The notes: a model not told the origin generated them from the letters alone. A DNA stretch of 8,208 nucleotides from Oligoflexaceae bacterium (GCA_947474445.1 CANJJY010000200.1:1-8208); one strand, 5' to 3'; positions 1 through 6,159 are shown, counted from the first letter of the stretch. Made by a program: numbers and translations.

Positions 1-1
1 C

Positions 2-799
2 GAGATCCCGAAAAACGAAGTGGCTGAAAAAGGCATTATCCTCGATATCTTAGTCGAATTGACGGATGGCTCGCTGATTGACGTCGAGATGCAGGTCGTC
101 GATACCAAGAATATTTGGCTGCGAGCGCTCTACTACTGGGCAAGAATCTATGCGAATCAGCTCCAGCGCGGTGAAGATTACCGAATCCTAATGCCAACGA
201 CGGTGATATTTCTCCTTAATTTTCAACAGTTCCCAGAAATACCCCAGCACTTCCACCACGTCTTTATGCTCCAACATCACCAAGTCGCAGGCTTCACGCA
301 TCCTCACCTTCGTCTGGACTTTGTAGAGCTTCCAAAGCTACCATCGGCTGAAGACGAGGCGTTGGAATCACAGACGCCGGCTCATGAGCGGCTAACGATT
401 TGGCGACGATTCTTGCTTAATCCCGAGGCTGCCGATCTTCAGGAGCTTATCATGACCGATCCTATTCTCAAAAAAACTAAGGAACAACTCGAAGCCGTAT
501 CGAATGACCCTGAGGCTCGTCGTTTGGCTCAGCTGCGAGAAGATGCCCGGCGAAACTATGATTCAAGTATTGGCATTGCTCGCAGTGAAGGCGAGGAGAT
601 AGGCAGACGGGAAGGCTTAGAGAAGGGTATTGATATAGGCTTAGTGAAGGGCCTAGAGATAGGCCGACAGCAGCTACTCGAAGATGTTGTATACAAACTT
701 TCTACTCAAGGAATCGCTGACGAAAAGATAGCTCAGATCCTTGACATAGAACGACTAACTGTAGCCACCATACTCGCGAATAAATCAAAATCTACTTGA
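2..799 (+). CDS. Rpn-family recombination-promoting nuclease / PD-(D/E)XK transposase-like protein (5' end cut by window)
   Basis: The reading frame is open to the window edge, so the true start lies upstream. The GTG at position 20 is probably internal, because the residues before it (EIPKNEV) fit the family. Numbered from the first visible codon, the PD-(D/E)XK nuclease core shows Asp15 and then Glu29-Met-Gln31 in DVEMQ. The family signature YYWARIYANQLQRGEDY follows at about 44-60. The C-terminus (about 195-226) is a Gly/Glu-rich repetitive helix of EGxxIGxxxG type, common in Rpn proteins, ending in a short helical tail. Members of this family (PDDEXK_2) are Mg-dependent endonucleases that stimulate RecA-independent recombination; they are often annotated as putative transposases but do not carry terminal repeats. 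Base composition looks more AT-rich than the genes to the right, compatible with horizontal gain. The family call is strong, but the role in this host is unknown. Confidence 0.85.
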   Translation, partial: EIPKNEVAEKGIILDILVELTDGSLIDVEMQVVDTKNIWLRALYYWARIYANQLQRGEDYRILMPTTVIFLLNFQQFPEIPQHFHHVFMLQHHQVAGFTHPHLRLDFVELPKLPSAEDEALESQTPAHERLTIWRRFLLNPEAADLQELIMTDPILKKTKEQLEAVSNDPEARRLAQLREDARRNYDSSIGIARSEGEEIGRREGLEKGIDIGLVKGLEIGRQQLLEDVVYKLSTQGIADEKIAQILDIERLTVATILANKSKST

Positions 800-891
800 A
801 GAGAAACTTACCTATCTTGCCGTATGGCAAAGGATGAACGTGACGAGCCGCCCCTAGCCGCTAGATCTCCATCCCCAGATGTTCCATGATC

Positions 892-919
892 AAAATGCAA
901 AGTTCTGCGTTTTCTTGTT
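892..919 (+). terminator. terminator-like hairpin between convergent genes
   Basis: AAAATGCA (892-899) pairs with TGCGTTTT (906-913) around a 6-base loop, with one T-G wobble. On the plus strand the stem runs into TTTTCTTGTT. It lies 92 bp after the Rpn-like stop and about 55 bp beyond the lipoprotein stop on the other strand. The A-tract/T-tract layout could serve both directions, although the minus-strand version has an A-C mismatch and a poorer U-tract. The stem is weak in GC, so it is only a candidate. Confidence 0.4.
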
Positions 920-968
920 ACAGATCTCAAAAATCCTTCCTGACGAATTAGGTAAGTTCACGCAGGCT

Positions 969-1862
969 TTAAAAACCTTGAGCCGGAAGGGAGCGAATAT
1001 AGGCTGGCATCCCATCCAGTTCTTCCTGAGTCAAATGCCAGAGATGATAGCCAACCGTCTTACTGATCCCGCCTTGCCCATCAGGGTTGCATTCTTTGCC
1101 CCAAGCTGTCATCAACTTGAGCGCATCATCTGATTTGGTGCCTTGAATGCGAGCATCGTGATCAGTTGCTCCCTCTTTGAGACCATCGGGATTGTTGTGA
1201 CATGATCCACAGGGATAGCGATCGGTCGTCGTCGCCTGCTCAGGCGTTTGATAGCGCTTCTTGCCCATTTCATACTGAGTAGGCGTATAGCTGACGATAT
1301 GGATCGTGCTGTAGATCGTCAGTCCGTTGTAGGTGTACGTGATTTTTGTGGTGCCAGCCTTTTTCGCAGTCACCATCAGGTAGCGAACCGCCCAATTCTT
1401 CGGCAAGGCGACCAGATCGGTCGGTGTGGGGACATACACGGCGCTGACGACTGTCGGATCTTCGATGACGAAGGTTGGAGGCGTCGTCACGAGGTTTGGA
1501 GCGGTCGCGGTTTCGTCGGCAAGGATGTAGGCAACCGCCGTTGGAACCTTGTAGACGTGTTTTCCATCGAAGCCAGAGTAGACATGGCGACTGGCATTAA
1601 GGATATCGCCAGCGGCCGTCTTAGCCGAGAATTCATTGGGCTGCAGGGGACCATAGACGGGACACTTCGGTTCGACCGTGGCGCGAGCTAGCTCGACGGC
1701 GTTACCATCGATCACATCGATCTTCTGGCTGCTATCGTCAGATTTTTTTGGGGCTGGAACTTCTTCCGTCGTGACGACGGAGATTTTGGGCTTCGACTGA
1801 TTACAAGCCAGAGGCAGGAGCGCAGCACAAAATGCGGCAGTGATTGACCAGCGAGTTATCAT
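969..1862 (-). CDS. Exported lipoprotein with Ig-like region and C-terminal mono-haem cytochrome c domain
   Basis: This 297-residue protein starts with Arg4, a hydrophobic stretch and LLPLAC ending at Cys20, a probable lipoprotein signal. Pro at -3 departs from the usual lipobox. Asn follows the Cys, which by the enteric rule favours the outer membrane. Residues about 21-60 look like a disordered linker. Residues about 105-192 are Thr/Val-rich beta strands (for example AGTTKITYTYNG) resembling a bacterial Ig-like fold. A CGSCH motif (218-222) is a covalent haem c site (CxxCH), and Met285 in DGMPAYIRSLP is the likely second axial ligand. Cys67 and Cys258 are additional cysteines. The start is supported by AGGGGG (1868-1873) 5 bases upstream. 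The role is inferred to be periplasmic or surface electron transfer; no partner redox gene is in the window. The cytochrome part is sure, while the Ig-like assignment is by eye. Confidence 0.82.
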   Translation of the reverse strand: MITRWSITAAFCAALLPLACNQSKPKISVVTTEEVPAPKKSDDSSQKIDVIDGNAVELARATVEPKCPVYGPLQPNEFSAKTAAGDILNASRHVYSGFDGKHVYKVPTAVAYILADETATAPNLVTTPPTFVIEDPTVVSAVYVPTPTDLVALPKNWAVRYLMVTAKKAGTTKITYTYNGLTIYSTIHIVSYTPTQYEMGKKRYQTPEQATTTDRYPCGSCHNNPDGLKEGATDHDARIQGTKSDDALKLMTAWGKECNPDGQGGISKTVGYHLWHLTQEELDGMPAYIRSLPAQGF

Positions 1863-2160
1863 GAGCGCCCCCTACATTTGTTTTGGTAAGATAGACAATT
1901 GCAATGCATGGGCCACTTTGCCTTCCTTTAATTCTAAGTCAATTCAGAGCTCTCCAGCAAGACTTTGGCAATGATTACCGTCGATCTCCTTTACAGTCCT
2001 GGTGAGACTCCAGGCAAAGGCAGGAATTTTGAAGGCAAGACCCTGAGATGTTGGTTGAAACAGAGGTTCAAAGCGCTTTGTCGCAAACGCCGACATATTG
2101 CTAGGTTTCGACATTTCGCGAGGTAAGAATTGAAGCTGTCGATCACGCTAAGCTCTTGAC
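1863..2160. other. Gene-free intergenic stretch
   Basis: This is about 298 bp between the lipoprotein start and the oxygenase stop, with both genes on the minus strand. I see no convincing coding frame or tRNA. It should hold the lipoprotein promoter, but I find no good -35/-10 pair. Two small symmetric elements are visible: CCTGG...CCAGG (1998-2014) and the palindrome at 2069-2080. Confidence 0.6.
2069..2080. repeat. Perfect 12-bp palindrome CAAAGCGCTTTG
   Basis: The sequence is fully self-complementary and lies about 206 bp upstream of the lipoprotein start and 80 bp downstream of the oxygenase stop. It could be a binding site for a dimeric regulator, but a single copy of this size can also arise by chance. 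Confidence 0.35.
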
Positions 2161-2817
2161 TCAGGGGGAAGCGTCACTCATGAGCCCATCGATCGCAGCG
2201 CGCCAGGCTTCGGTCCGTTTGAGCCAACCAGCGATTGAATAGCGACTCCGCTGCGGGGCGCGCACTTCATGAGGAAAATCCCCCGAGCGAAACAGGACAA
2301 AGGTCCCGAGTGTGGGAGTGATTTCAGCGATGATCCGATCGTTTTCCTGAGGATCGTAGAGAATGAGAGCCCCACCATCATCATGCGTCCATTCGGGATT
2401 GAGAAACAGGACGGTCGAGAGTTCACGGTCTTGGTTGCGTTGAAAGCGATCGAGATGTTTCAGGTAAAATCGTCCGGCTTCATAGCAGGCAAAATGGGCT
2501 TCATAAGCATTGAGCGAGAGGAAAAAATGAGCACTGAGAGCCGATCGAAGGATATCGATCTCAGCGAGAAAATCGGCGCCGGCCGATGTCCCCTGTCCCG
2601 CTTCGATCCAGGCGATCTCATCGCCCCGCATCGCGTTCACTTCAAGGCGGGCAGCACCCTGGCCTATCCTCGCGGCACGAAAATCGGCAGCCTCGCGCCG
2701 CTCTAAGGCCTCGCGATAAAGAGCCGAGCACAGCGGGGCGGGAAAGAGGCCGGAACGGGCACTCCATCCCTGCGTCTCGAGATCATCGAACATGAGACTT
2801 AAGACCTGAGCATCCAT
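2161..2817 (-). CDS. 2OG-Fe(II) oxygenase, prolyl 4-hydroxylase / SM-20-like
   Basis: This 218-residue cytosolic protein shows the double-stranded beta-helix signature of Fe(II)/2-oxoglutarate dioxygenases. His121-x-Asp123 (in YLKHLDRF) and distal His183 (FPHEV) form the metal triad, and Arg192 (SRYSIAGW), nine residues later, is the expected 2-oxoglutarate carboxylate ligand. The strand STVLFLNPEW and the segment DDGGALILYD between them are typical of the P4Hc / SM-20-related group. Such enzymes hydroxylate a protein or small-molecule substrate, releasing succinate and CO2; the substrate here cannot be told. The start is supported by AGAGGA (2823-2828) 5 bases upstream. It follows menB by 103 bp on the same strand with no clear terminator between, so it may be the last gene of that transcript. 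The length is normal for the family and all key residues are present. Confidence 0.88.
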   Translation of the reverse strand: MDAQVLSLMFDDLETQGWSARSGLFPAPLCSALYREALERREAADFRAARIGQGAARLEVNAMRGDEIAWIEAGQGTSAGADFLAEIDILRSALSAHFFLSLNAYEAHFACYEAGRFYLKHLDRFQRNQDRELSTVLFLNPEWTHDDGGALILYDPQENDRIIAEITPTLGTFVLFRSGDFPHEVRAPQRSRYSIAGWLKRTEAWRAAIDGLMSDASP

Positions 2818-2920
2818 CGGGATCCTCTTGATGGGAAGAGAGATCGTCGCTTTGCTCTTGTCACTCTGTCATCTGACGGCTGGCGCGGTCAACCTCTAAG
2901 GCGACAGTTGGCGTCCCCCT

Positions 2921-3817
2921 TCAATAGGGGCGGGGGAAACGCGAAAAATCCGGTTTGCGCTTTTCGAGGAAGGCCCGTCGCCCCTCTTCGGCTTCTTCGC
3001 TCGCATAAGCCAAGCGAGTCGCTTCACCGGCGAAGAGCTGCTGGCCGACGATACCCTCATCGGGAAGATTAAAGGCGTATTTAATCATGCGGATGGCCGT
3101 CGGCGACTTGCTGTTGATCTCGGCTGCCCACGCGAGCGCAACCGTCTCAAGCTCAGCATGAGGCACGGAACGGTTGACCATTCCCATCTGAAAGGCTTCA
3201 TCGGCTGAATAGTTGGCGCCGAGGAAAAAGATTTCCCGCGCCCGCTTCTGCCCGACCATACGCGCGAGATAAGCCGAACCATAGCCTCCATCAAAAGAGG
3301 CGACGTCAGCATCGGTCTGCTTAAAAATAGCGTGCTCCTGACTCGCTAAAGTCAGATCACAGGTGACGTGAAGACTGTGCCCACCACCGACGGCCCAACC
3401 AGGCACGACGGCGATGACAACCTTAGGCATAAAGCGGATGAGACGCTGCACCTCGAGGATATGCAGGCGCCCCATCGCCCCGGGTTTTGCTTGTGACTCG
3501 CCCTCACCTTGATAGAGGTAGCCATCTTTGCCGCGTATTCTCTGATCCCCTCCGGAACAGAAGGCCCATCCGCCATCTTTAGGTGAAGGCCCGTTACCGG
3601 TCAGAAGAACTGTTCCAACATCGGGGCTGCAGCGCGCATGATCAAGCGCCTGATAGAGTTCGTCGACGGTTTTGGGACGGAATGCATTCCTCACTTCGGG
3701 ACGATTGAAAGCGATCCGCACCGTGCCCTGATCGCGCGCCCGGTGATAGGTCACATCTTCAAAGTTAAAATCGGCAACGACGTCCCAACGAGAGGAATCA
3801 AACAGGGGACTGATCAT
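2921..3817 (-). CDS. menB: 1,4-dihydroxy-2-naphthoyl-CoA synthase (MenB), type II
   Basis: This crotonase-fold enzyme closes the second naphthoquinol ring by converting o-succinylbenzoyl-CoA to 1,4-dihydroxy-2-naphthoyl-CoA in menaquinone synthesis. The frame is open further upstream, but AGGAG (3825-3829) is spaced 7 bases from the ATG at 3817 and MenB homology begins just after it, giving 298 residues. Visible signatures are NRPEVRNAFRP (38-48), the oxyanion-hole segments CSGGDQ (87-92) and GGGH (144-147), QTDADVASFDGGYG (167-180), catalytic Tyr271 and the C-terminal KRKPDFSRFPRPY. Asp169 in QTDAD matches Asp185 of the Mycobacterium enzyme, where E. coli has Gly; that Asp replaces bicarbonate as catalytic base in type II enzymes. 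Asp176 and Tyr271 match Mycobacterium Asp192 and Tyr287. No other men gene is in the window. Function is essentially certain from the family match. Confidence 0.96.
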   Translation of the reverse strand: MISPLFDSSRWDVVADFNFEDVTYHRARDQGTVRIAFNRPEVRNAFRPKTVDELYQALDHARCSPDVGTVLLTGNGPSPKDGGWAFCSGGDQRIRGKDGYLYQGEGESQAKPGAMGRLHILEVQRLIRFMPKVVIAVVPGWAVGGGHSLHVTCDLTLASQEHAIFKQTDADVASFDGGYGSAYLARMVGQKRAREIFFLGANYSADEAFQMGMVNRSVPHAELETVALAWAAEINSKSPTAIRMIKYAFNLPDEGIVGQQLFAGEATRLAYASEEAEEGRRAFLEKRKPDFSRFPRPY

Positions 3818-3824
3818 AAGCGAT

Positions 3825-3829
3825 CTCCT
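3825..3829 (-). promoter_or_regulatory. Ribosome binding site that fixes the menB start
   Basis: AGGAG on the minus strand lies 7 bases before the ATG at 3817. The longer in-frame start at 3892 would add 25 residues that do not resemble MenB and overlap the end of the response-regulator gene. Confidence 0.8.
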
Positions 3830-3839
3830 AAACTTGCGA

Positions 3840-3854
3840 AAATACTGAGTATTT
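3840..3854. promoter_or_regulatory. Perfect dyad AAATACTGAGTATTT upstream of menB
   Basis: Two perfect 7-bp half sites flank a single central base in the 55-bp gap between the response-regulator stop and menB, 22 bp before the menB start. The size and AT-rich symmetry are those of an operator for a dimeric regulator. As RNA it would form at best a short weak hairpin with no U-tract, so a terminator is unlikely. No clear -35/-10 pair overlaps it. Confidence 0.45.
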
Positions 3855-3872
3855 GAAAGTGATGGTGAGAAT

Positions 3873-4280
3873 TTATGACTCGAAGGCTCCATAACGGGCC
3901 GTCTCGTCCCCTGGCAGGCGCGAACATTGATAGATGGCCGAACAGAGGCAGTCGTAGTCGACTGGTTTGTTGAGGAGGTCCTGAGCGCCGAGTTTTTTGG
4001 CCTCTTCCGGGCTGATTTCTGAATAGCCGCTGACGAGAAACACCGCGGGCTTTGCCTCTTTCATCCGATTAATTTTCTGAAGGAGCTCCACGCCATTGCC
4101 ATCGGGCATGCGAATGTCACTGACAACTACATCGAATCGTTCGTGGGTGAGCATCTGGAAGGCGGCGTTGCCGCTCCCGGCTTCGGAGACTTGGAACCCT
4201 TTGTCGAGCAAAATAAAGGCGACCAGTTCACGGAGAACTGGTTCATCATCGACAATGAGTACTGAAATAGACTTGTTCAT
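3873..4280 (-). CDS. Single-domain response regulator (CheY-like receiver)
   Basis: This 135-residue protein consists of a receiver domain and a short tail with no DNA-binding or enzymatic output domain. Asp11-Asp12 form the acidic pocket, Asp55 in VVSDIRMPD is the phosphoacceptor, Ser84 (VSGY) is the Thr/Ser switch residue, Tyr86 is the aromatic switch, and Lys105 in NKP is the conserved lysine. Such proteins pass phosphate from a histidine kinase to a partner by protein contact; the partner is not in the window. The start was placed at MNKSISVL because homology begins there; a GGA lies about 9 bases upstream. An in-frame ATG two codons earlier (4286) is also possible. The long upstream extension of the frame to 4448 is not receiver-like, and it overlaps a promoter and structured leader. 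It may be the first gene of a transcript into menB. Confidence 0.9.
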   Translation of the reverse strand: MNKSISVLIVDDEPVLRELVAFILLDKGFQVSEAGSGNAAFQMLTHERFDVVVSDIRMPDGNGVELLQKINRMKEAKPAVFLVSGYSEISPEEAKKLGAQDLLNKPVDYDCLCSAIYQCSRLPGDETARYGAFES

Positions 4281-4308
4281 CAACATGCATCCGCATTGAC
4301 GGTCATGC

Positions 4309-4355
4309 CTCGCTTGTTTCGACGGGCTAGCCCCTCTGGGGGATAAACGAGCGAG
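4309..4355 (-). promoter_or_regulatory. Structured 5' leader hairpin of the response-regulator gene
   Basis: The arms at 4309-4319 and 4345-4355 are inverted repeats of 11 bp with one mismatch (a G-U pair if read on the plus strand). The enclosed segment holds a second small stem, CCCC/GGGG, and the palindrome GGGCTAGCCC (4324-4333). On the minus strand the structure falls between the proposed promoter and the start codon, ending about 28 bases before it. No U-tract follows on either strand, so it does not look like a plain terminator. A role in mRNA stability or translation control is inference. Confidence 0.45.
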
Positions 4356-4418
4356 AACAAGCAGGCGGGAGCTCCTGGCGAGGTGGCTCATGATTCCTAA
4401 GACCGCATCAAAAGAGTA

Positions 4419-4448
4419 CTTATAATTGAAAAGCGAGAAGCAAACCAA
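4419..4448 (-). promoter_or_regulatory. Candidate sigma70 promoter for the response-regulator gene
   Basis: On the minus strand TTGGTT (4443-4448) and TATAAG (4419-4424) are separated by 18 bases. The -10 box matches the consensus at five of six positions and the -35 box keeps TTG. Transcription would start near 4412, leaving an untranslated leader of about 130 bases before the start at 4280. Confidence 0.45.
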
Positions 4449-4535
4449 GCTTCGTTTAAAAAGAATATGAATATAACATTCGGGGGCGCGGCGCCGGGAT
4501 TTTATGCGGTAATATGGCGCATAGAATGCCGATCT

Positions 4536-5291
4536 TTAGCTCTTCATGTCCATCTTGAATATCACTTTGACAGGATCCAACTGGAGCAGTTGCGCGACAC
4601 TAAACAATTCAAGGCGTGGCAAAGGCAGTTCCTGGGCTCGTTTGAGCACAGCTTCGTAGTCGTCGTTACGGATGGGTGGCAAAGCGGCCTGCTCCTCGGC
4701 ACTCAGCTGCATCCTTTTACTGATGGCAAAACCGAGACTGATCGCCCCGAGAAGGCGGCCATTGCTCCGCACGATTTTCTCATAGGAGCGCGCGAGGGAG
4801 GGACGAGTCGGATTGTGATAGCACCCGACCCACTTGCCCGAACAGAGCCGATACATAGAATCACCAAAGCGCTCGAGCAGATAATTCACCTGGTTTACCG
4901 GTTCGAGCATACGCCGTGGATTATTTTCAAACTCATGCCGATGCCAGGTCCAGTTGAGTTGCATGGCTCCCATATCGACGTTGGCAGCGCTGGGCGGAAG
5001 GGATTCTGCATAGCGGAGAGCTTTCCGTCCCTGTAGAACGACACTGGATCGAGGACCGTTTATGCGCACGATCGCAAATCGAAAATTGGACTCCGTTTGT
5101 ATGATCTGCCAGATGATATCAGGGTTATTCGTTTGGCAGGCTGCTGCTGCGAGACGCTTCATGGCGGTTTGTTCGTCGAGCGTGGCTACGGCGGCGTTCG
5201 CTTCGTAAGCGGCATGTTGAAAGACCGCTTCACAGCTTTGTCCCGAATGCAGGGCTGCGTAGAGGATCACACTGAGAGTGAGGGAACTCAT
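4536..5291 (-). CDS. Secreted lytic transglycosylase, VirB1/IagB-like SLT domain
   Basis: This 251-residue protein has a hydrophobic N-terminus (about 3-18) that serves as a signal sequence, although without a basic n-region. The SLT fold shows catalytic Glu67 in WQIIQTESNF and the substrate-cleft motif NVDMGAMQLNW (104-114). The conserved helix is MLEPVNQVNYLLERFG (128-143), followed by VGCYHNPT (155-162) in place of the usual AVAAYN. The insert between Glu67 and GAMQ, with INGP and SAANVDMG, resembles VirB1/IagB-type enzymes of secretion systems and conjugation. These cleave the MurNAc-GlcNAc bond with formation of 1,6-anhydroMurNAc in the periplasm. Cys52, Cys150 and Cys157 are further cysteines. 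The last 70 residues form a tail not recognised. GAGGAG (5297-5302) 5 bases upstream supports the start. No secretion gene lies beside it. Confidence 0.85.
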   Translation of the reverse strand: MSSLTLSVILYAALHSGQSCEAVFQHAAYEANAAVATLDEQTAMKRLAAAACQTNNPDIIWQIIQTESNFRFAIVRINGPRSSVVLQGRKALRYAESLPPSAANVDMGAMQLNWTWHRHEFENNPRRMLEPVNQVNYLLERFGDSMYRLCSGKWVGCYHNPTRPSLARSYEKIVRSNGRLLGAISLGFAISKRMQLSAEEQAALPPIRNDDYEAVLKRAQELPLPRLELFSVAQLLQLDPVKVIFKMDMKS

Positions 5292-5399
5292 ATCGACTCC
5301 TCAACTCGTACATTCGCAAATGAAGCCACATCACATAGGGCCGCACACTTCTACAGGCCACAGACTATGCGAGGACGAGACAAAAGAAAACTCAGCAAA

Positions 5400-5442
5400 G
5401 CTACGAAGCCTTTTAGGCTTGTGTAGCCGGCAAATTCTGCCG
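5400..5442. other. Two adjacent hairpins in the divergent intergenic region
   Basis: The first (5400-5427) pairs GCTAC with GTAGC and AAGCCT with AGGCTT around a TTT loop, with a small bulge. The second (5428-5442) pairs CGGCA with TGCCG around a 5-base loop. They lie 36 bp before the methyltransferase start and about 110 bp upstream of the transglycosylase start. On the minus strand the first is followed by a T-rich but interrupted run, so it could block antisense transcription. Function is unknown. Confidence 0.4.
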
Positions 5443-5477
5443 CTTGAGTATTTGCCTCGTCGGCCGATACCTTCAGC

Positions 5478-6158
5478 ATGAATACGAAATATTCCGTTCA
5501 AAAAATTAAGATTGCTGATTTAACGATAAGCCTTCAGGTGTTTGCGCATCCTGAGCAAGAGTTTGATCGTCATTTTACCGAGGTCGATACTTCGGTTCCC
5601 GAGCCGCCCCTCTATGGCTGTCTCTGGCCATCGGCCGAAGGCCTCGCTCACTATCTGGTGCCTTTCGGATCTGCCTTAAAAGGGTGTAGGGTCCTAGAGA
5701 TTGGATGTGGACTCGCGCTGCCGAGCCTCGCCCTGGCCTCTCTGGGGGCGATCGTCACCGCCATGGATCATCACCCCGGTGTGATGGAGCTTTTAGCTTT
5801 CAACGCCCAGCTCAATGGTCTCGCGCCTTTGCGAACGGTGATAGGATCGTTTGCCGACAGCACGCTGATGCTCGGATCGTTTGATCTCATTATAGGCAGC
5901 GATATTCTCTACGAACCTCAGACTTATCCAGACTTAGAGGCCTTTATTCTCCGTCATGCAGGGCCGCATGCCCGCATCGTTGTCGCCGATCCGGGACGCT
6001 ATGCGGTGGAAAAATTTGGAACGCCTCTGAAAGCGCGCGGCGAGTTTCAGATCATTCCCCAGTTGGTGCCTGGCCAAGAGCGACCGATTGAGATCAGGGT
6101 TTTCTCATTGAAGGAACGCGAAACGACGCTTCGCCAGAGGCAGGATAAAATCGGTTGA
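5478..6158 (+). CDS. Class I SAM-dependent methyltransferase, MTF16 (lysine methyltransferase-like) family
   Basis: This 226-residue soluble protein has a Rossmann-fold SAM site: motif I VLEIGCGLALPSL (72-84), acidic Asp97 at the end of strand 2 (TAMDHH), and FDLIIGSDILYE (135-146). The last segment contains the Asp142-x-x-Tyr145 signature of the MTF16 group that includes METTL21-, VCP-KMT- and ETFB-type lysine methyltransferases. The preceding YGCLWPSAEGLA (46-57) matches the family's W-P-[SG] entry motif. A protein lysine in the cytosol is the most likely target by family, but bacterial members are mostly uncharacterised; older annotation often says nicotinamide N-methyltransferase-like. 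No strong ribosome binding site is visible before the ATG, and no other start is better. It is divergent from the transglycosylase gene, and its stop lies one base from the stop of the convergent antiporter gene. Confidence 0.85.
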   Translation: MNTKYSVQKIKIADLTISLQVFAHPEQEFDRHFTEVDTSVPEPPLYGCLWPSAEGLAHYLVPFGSALKGCRVLEIGCGLALPSLALASLGAIVTAMDHHPGVMELLAFNAQLNGLAPLRTVIGSFADSTLMLGSFDLIIGSDILYEPQTYPDLEAFILRHAGPHARIVVADPGRYAVEKFGTPLKARGEFQIIPQLVPGQERPIEIRVFSLKERETTLRQRQDKIG

Positions 6159-6159
6159 C

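Noticed and set aside
1248..1691. Open frame of 147 codons on the plus strand
   Set aside because: It lies wholly inside the lipoprotein cytochrome gene on the other strand, and its translation is low-complexity Arg/Asp/Gly-rich with no domain.
1998..2014. CCTGG...CCAGG stem as a riboswitch or RNA gene
   Set aside because: The stem is only 5 bp, with a competing AGTC/GACT pairing and no match to a known riboswitch core that I can recognise.
2887..2892. TTGACC as a -35 box for a separate oxygenase promoter
   Set aside because: No acceptable -10 hexamer lies 15-19 bases downstream.
3818..3892. 25-residue N-terminal extension of MenB
   Set aside because: The extension contains the AGGAG site and the dyad, overlaps the response-regulator end, and does not resemble MenB.
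4281..4448. 56-residue N-terminal extension of the response regulator
   Set aside because: The receiver fold begins at MNKSISVL, and the upstream frame overlaps the promoter-like boxes and the inverted repeat.
4481..4500. GC-rich run with CGGCGCCG before ATTTTA as a terminator
   Set aside because: Only a 4-bp stem with a 3-base loop can form, and the strand that carries the T-run has no gene ending there.
4504..4522. ATGCG...CGCAT hairpin just after the transglycosylase stop as a terminator
   Set aside because: The stem is 5 bp with a 9-base loop, and on the minus strand it is followed by AAAATCCC rather than a T-run.
4467..5036. Open frame of 189 codons on the plus strand
   Set aside because: It is antisense to the transglycosylase gene, which has a catalytic motif, signal sequence and good ribosome binding site; the plus-strand translation shows no family features.
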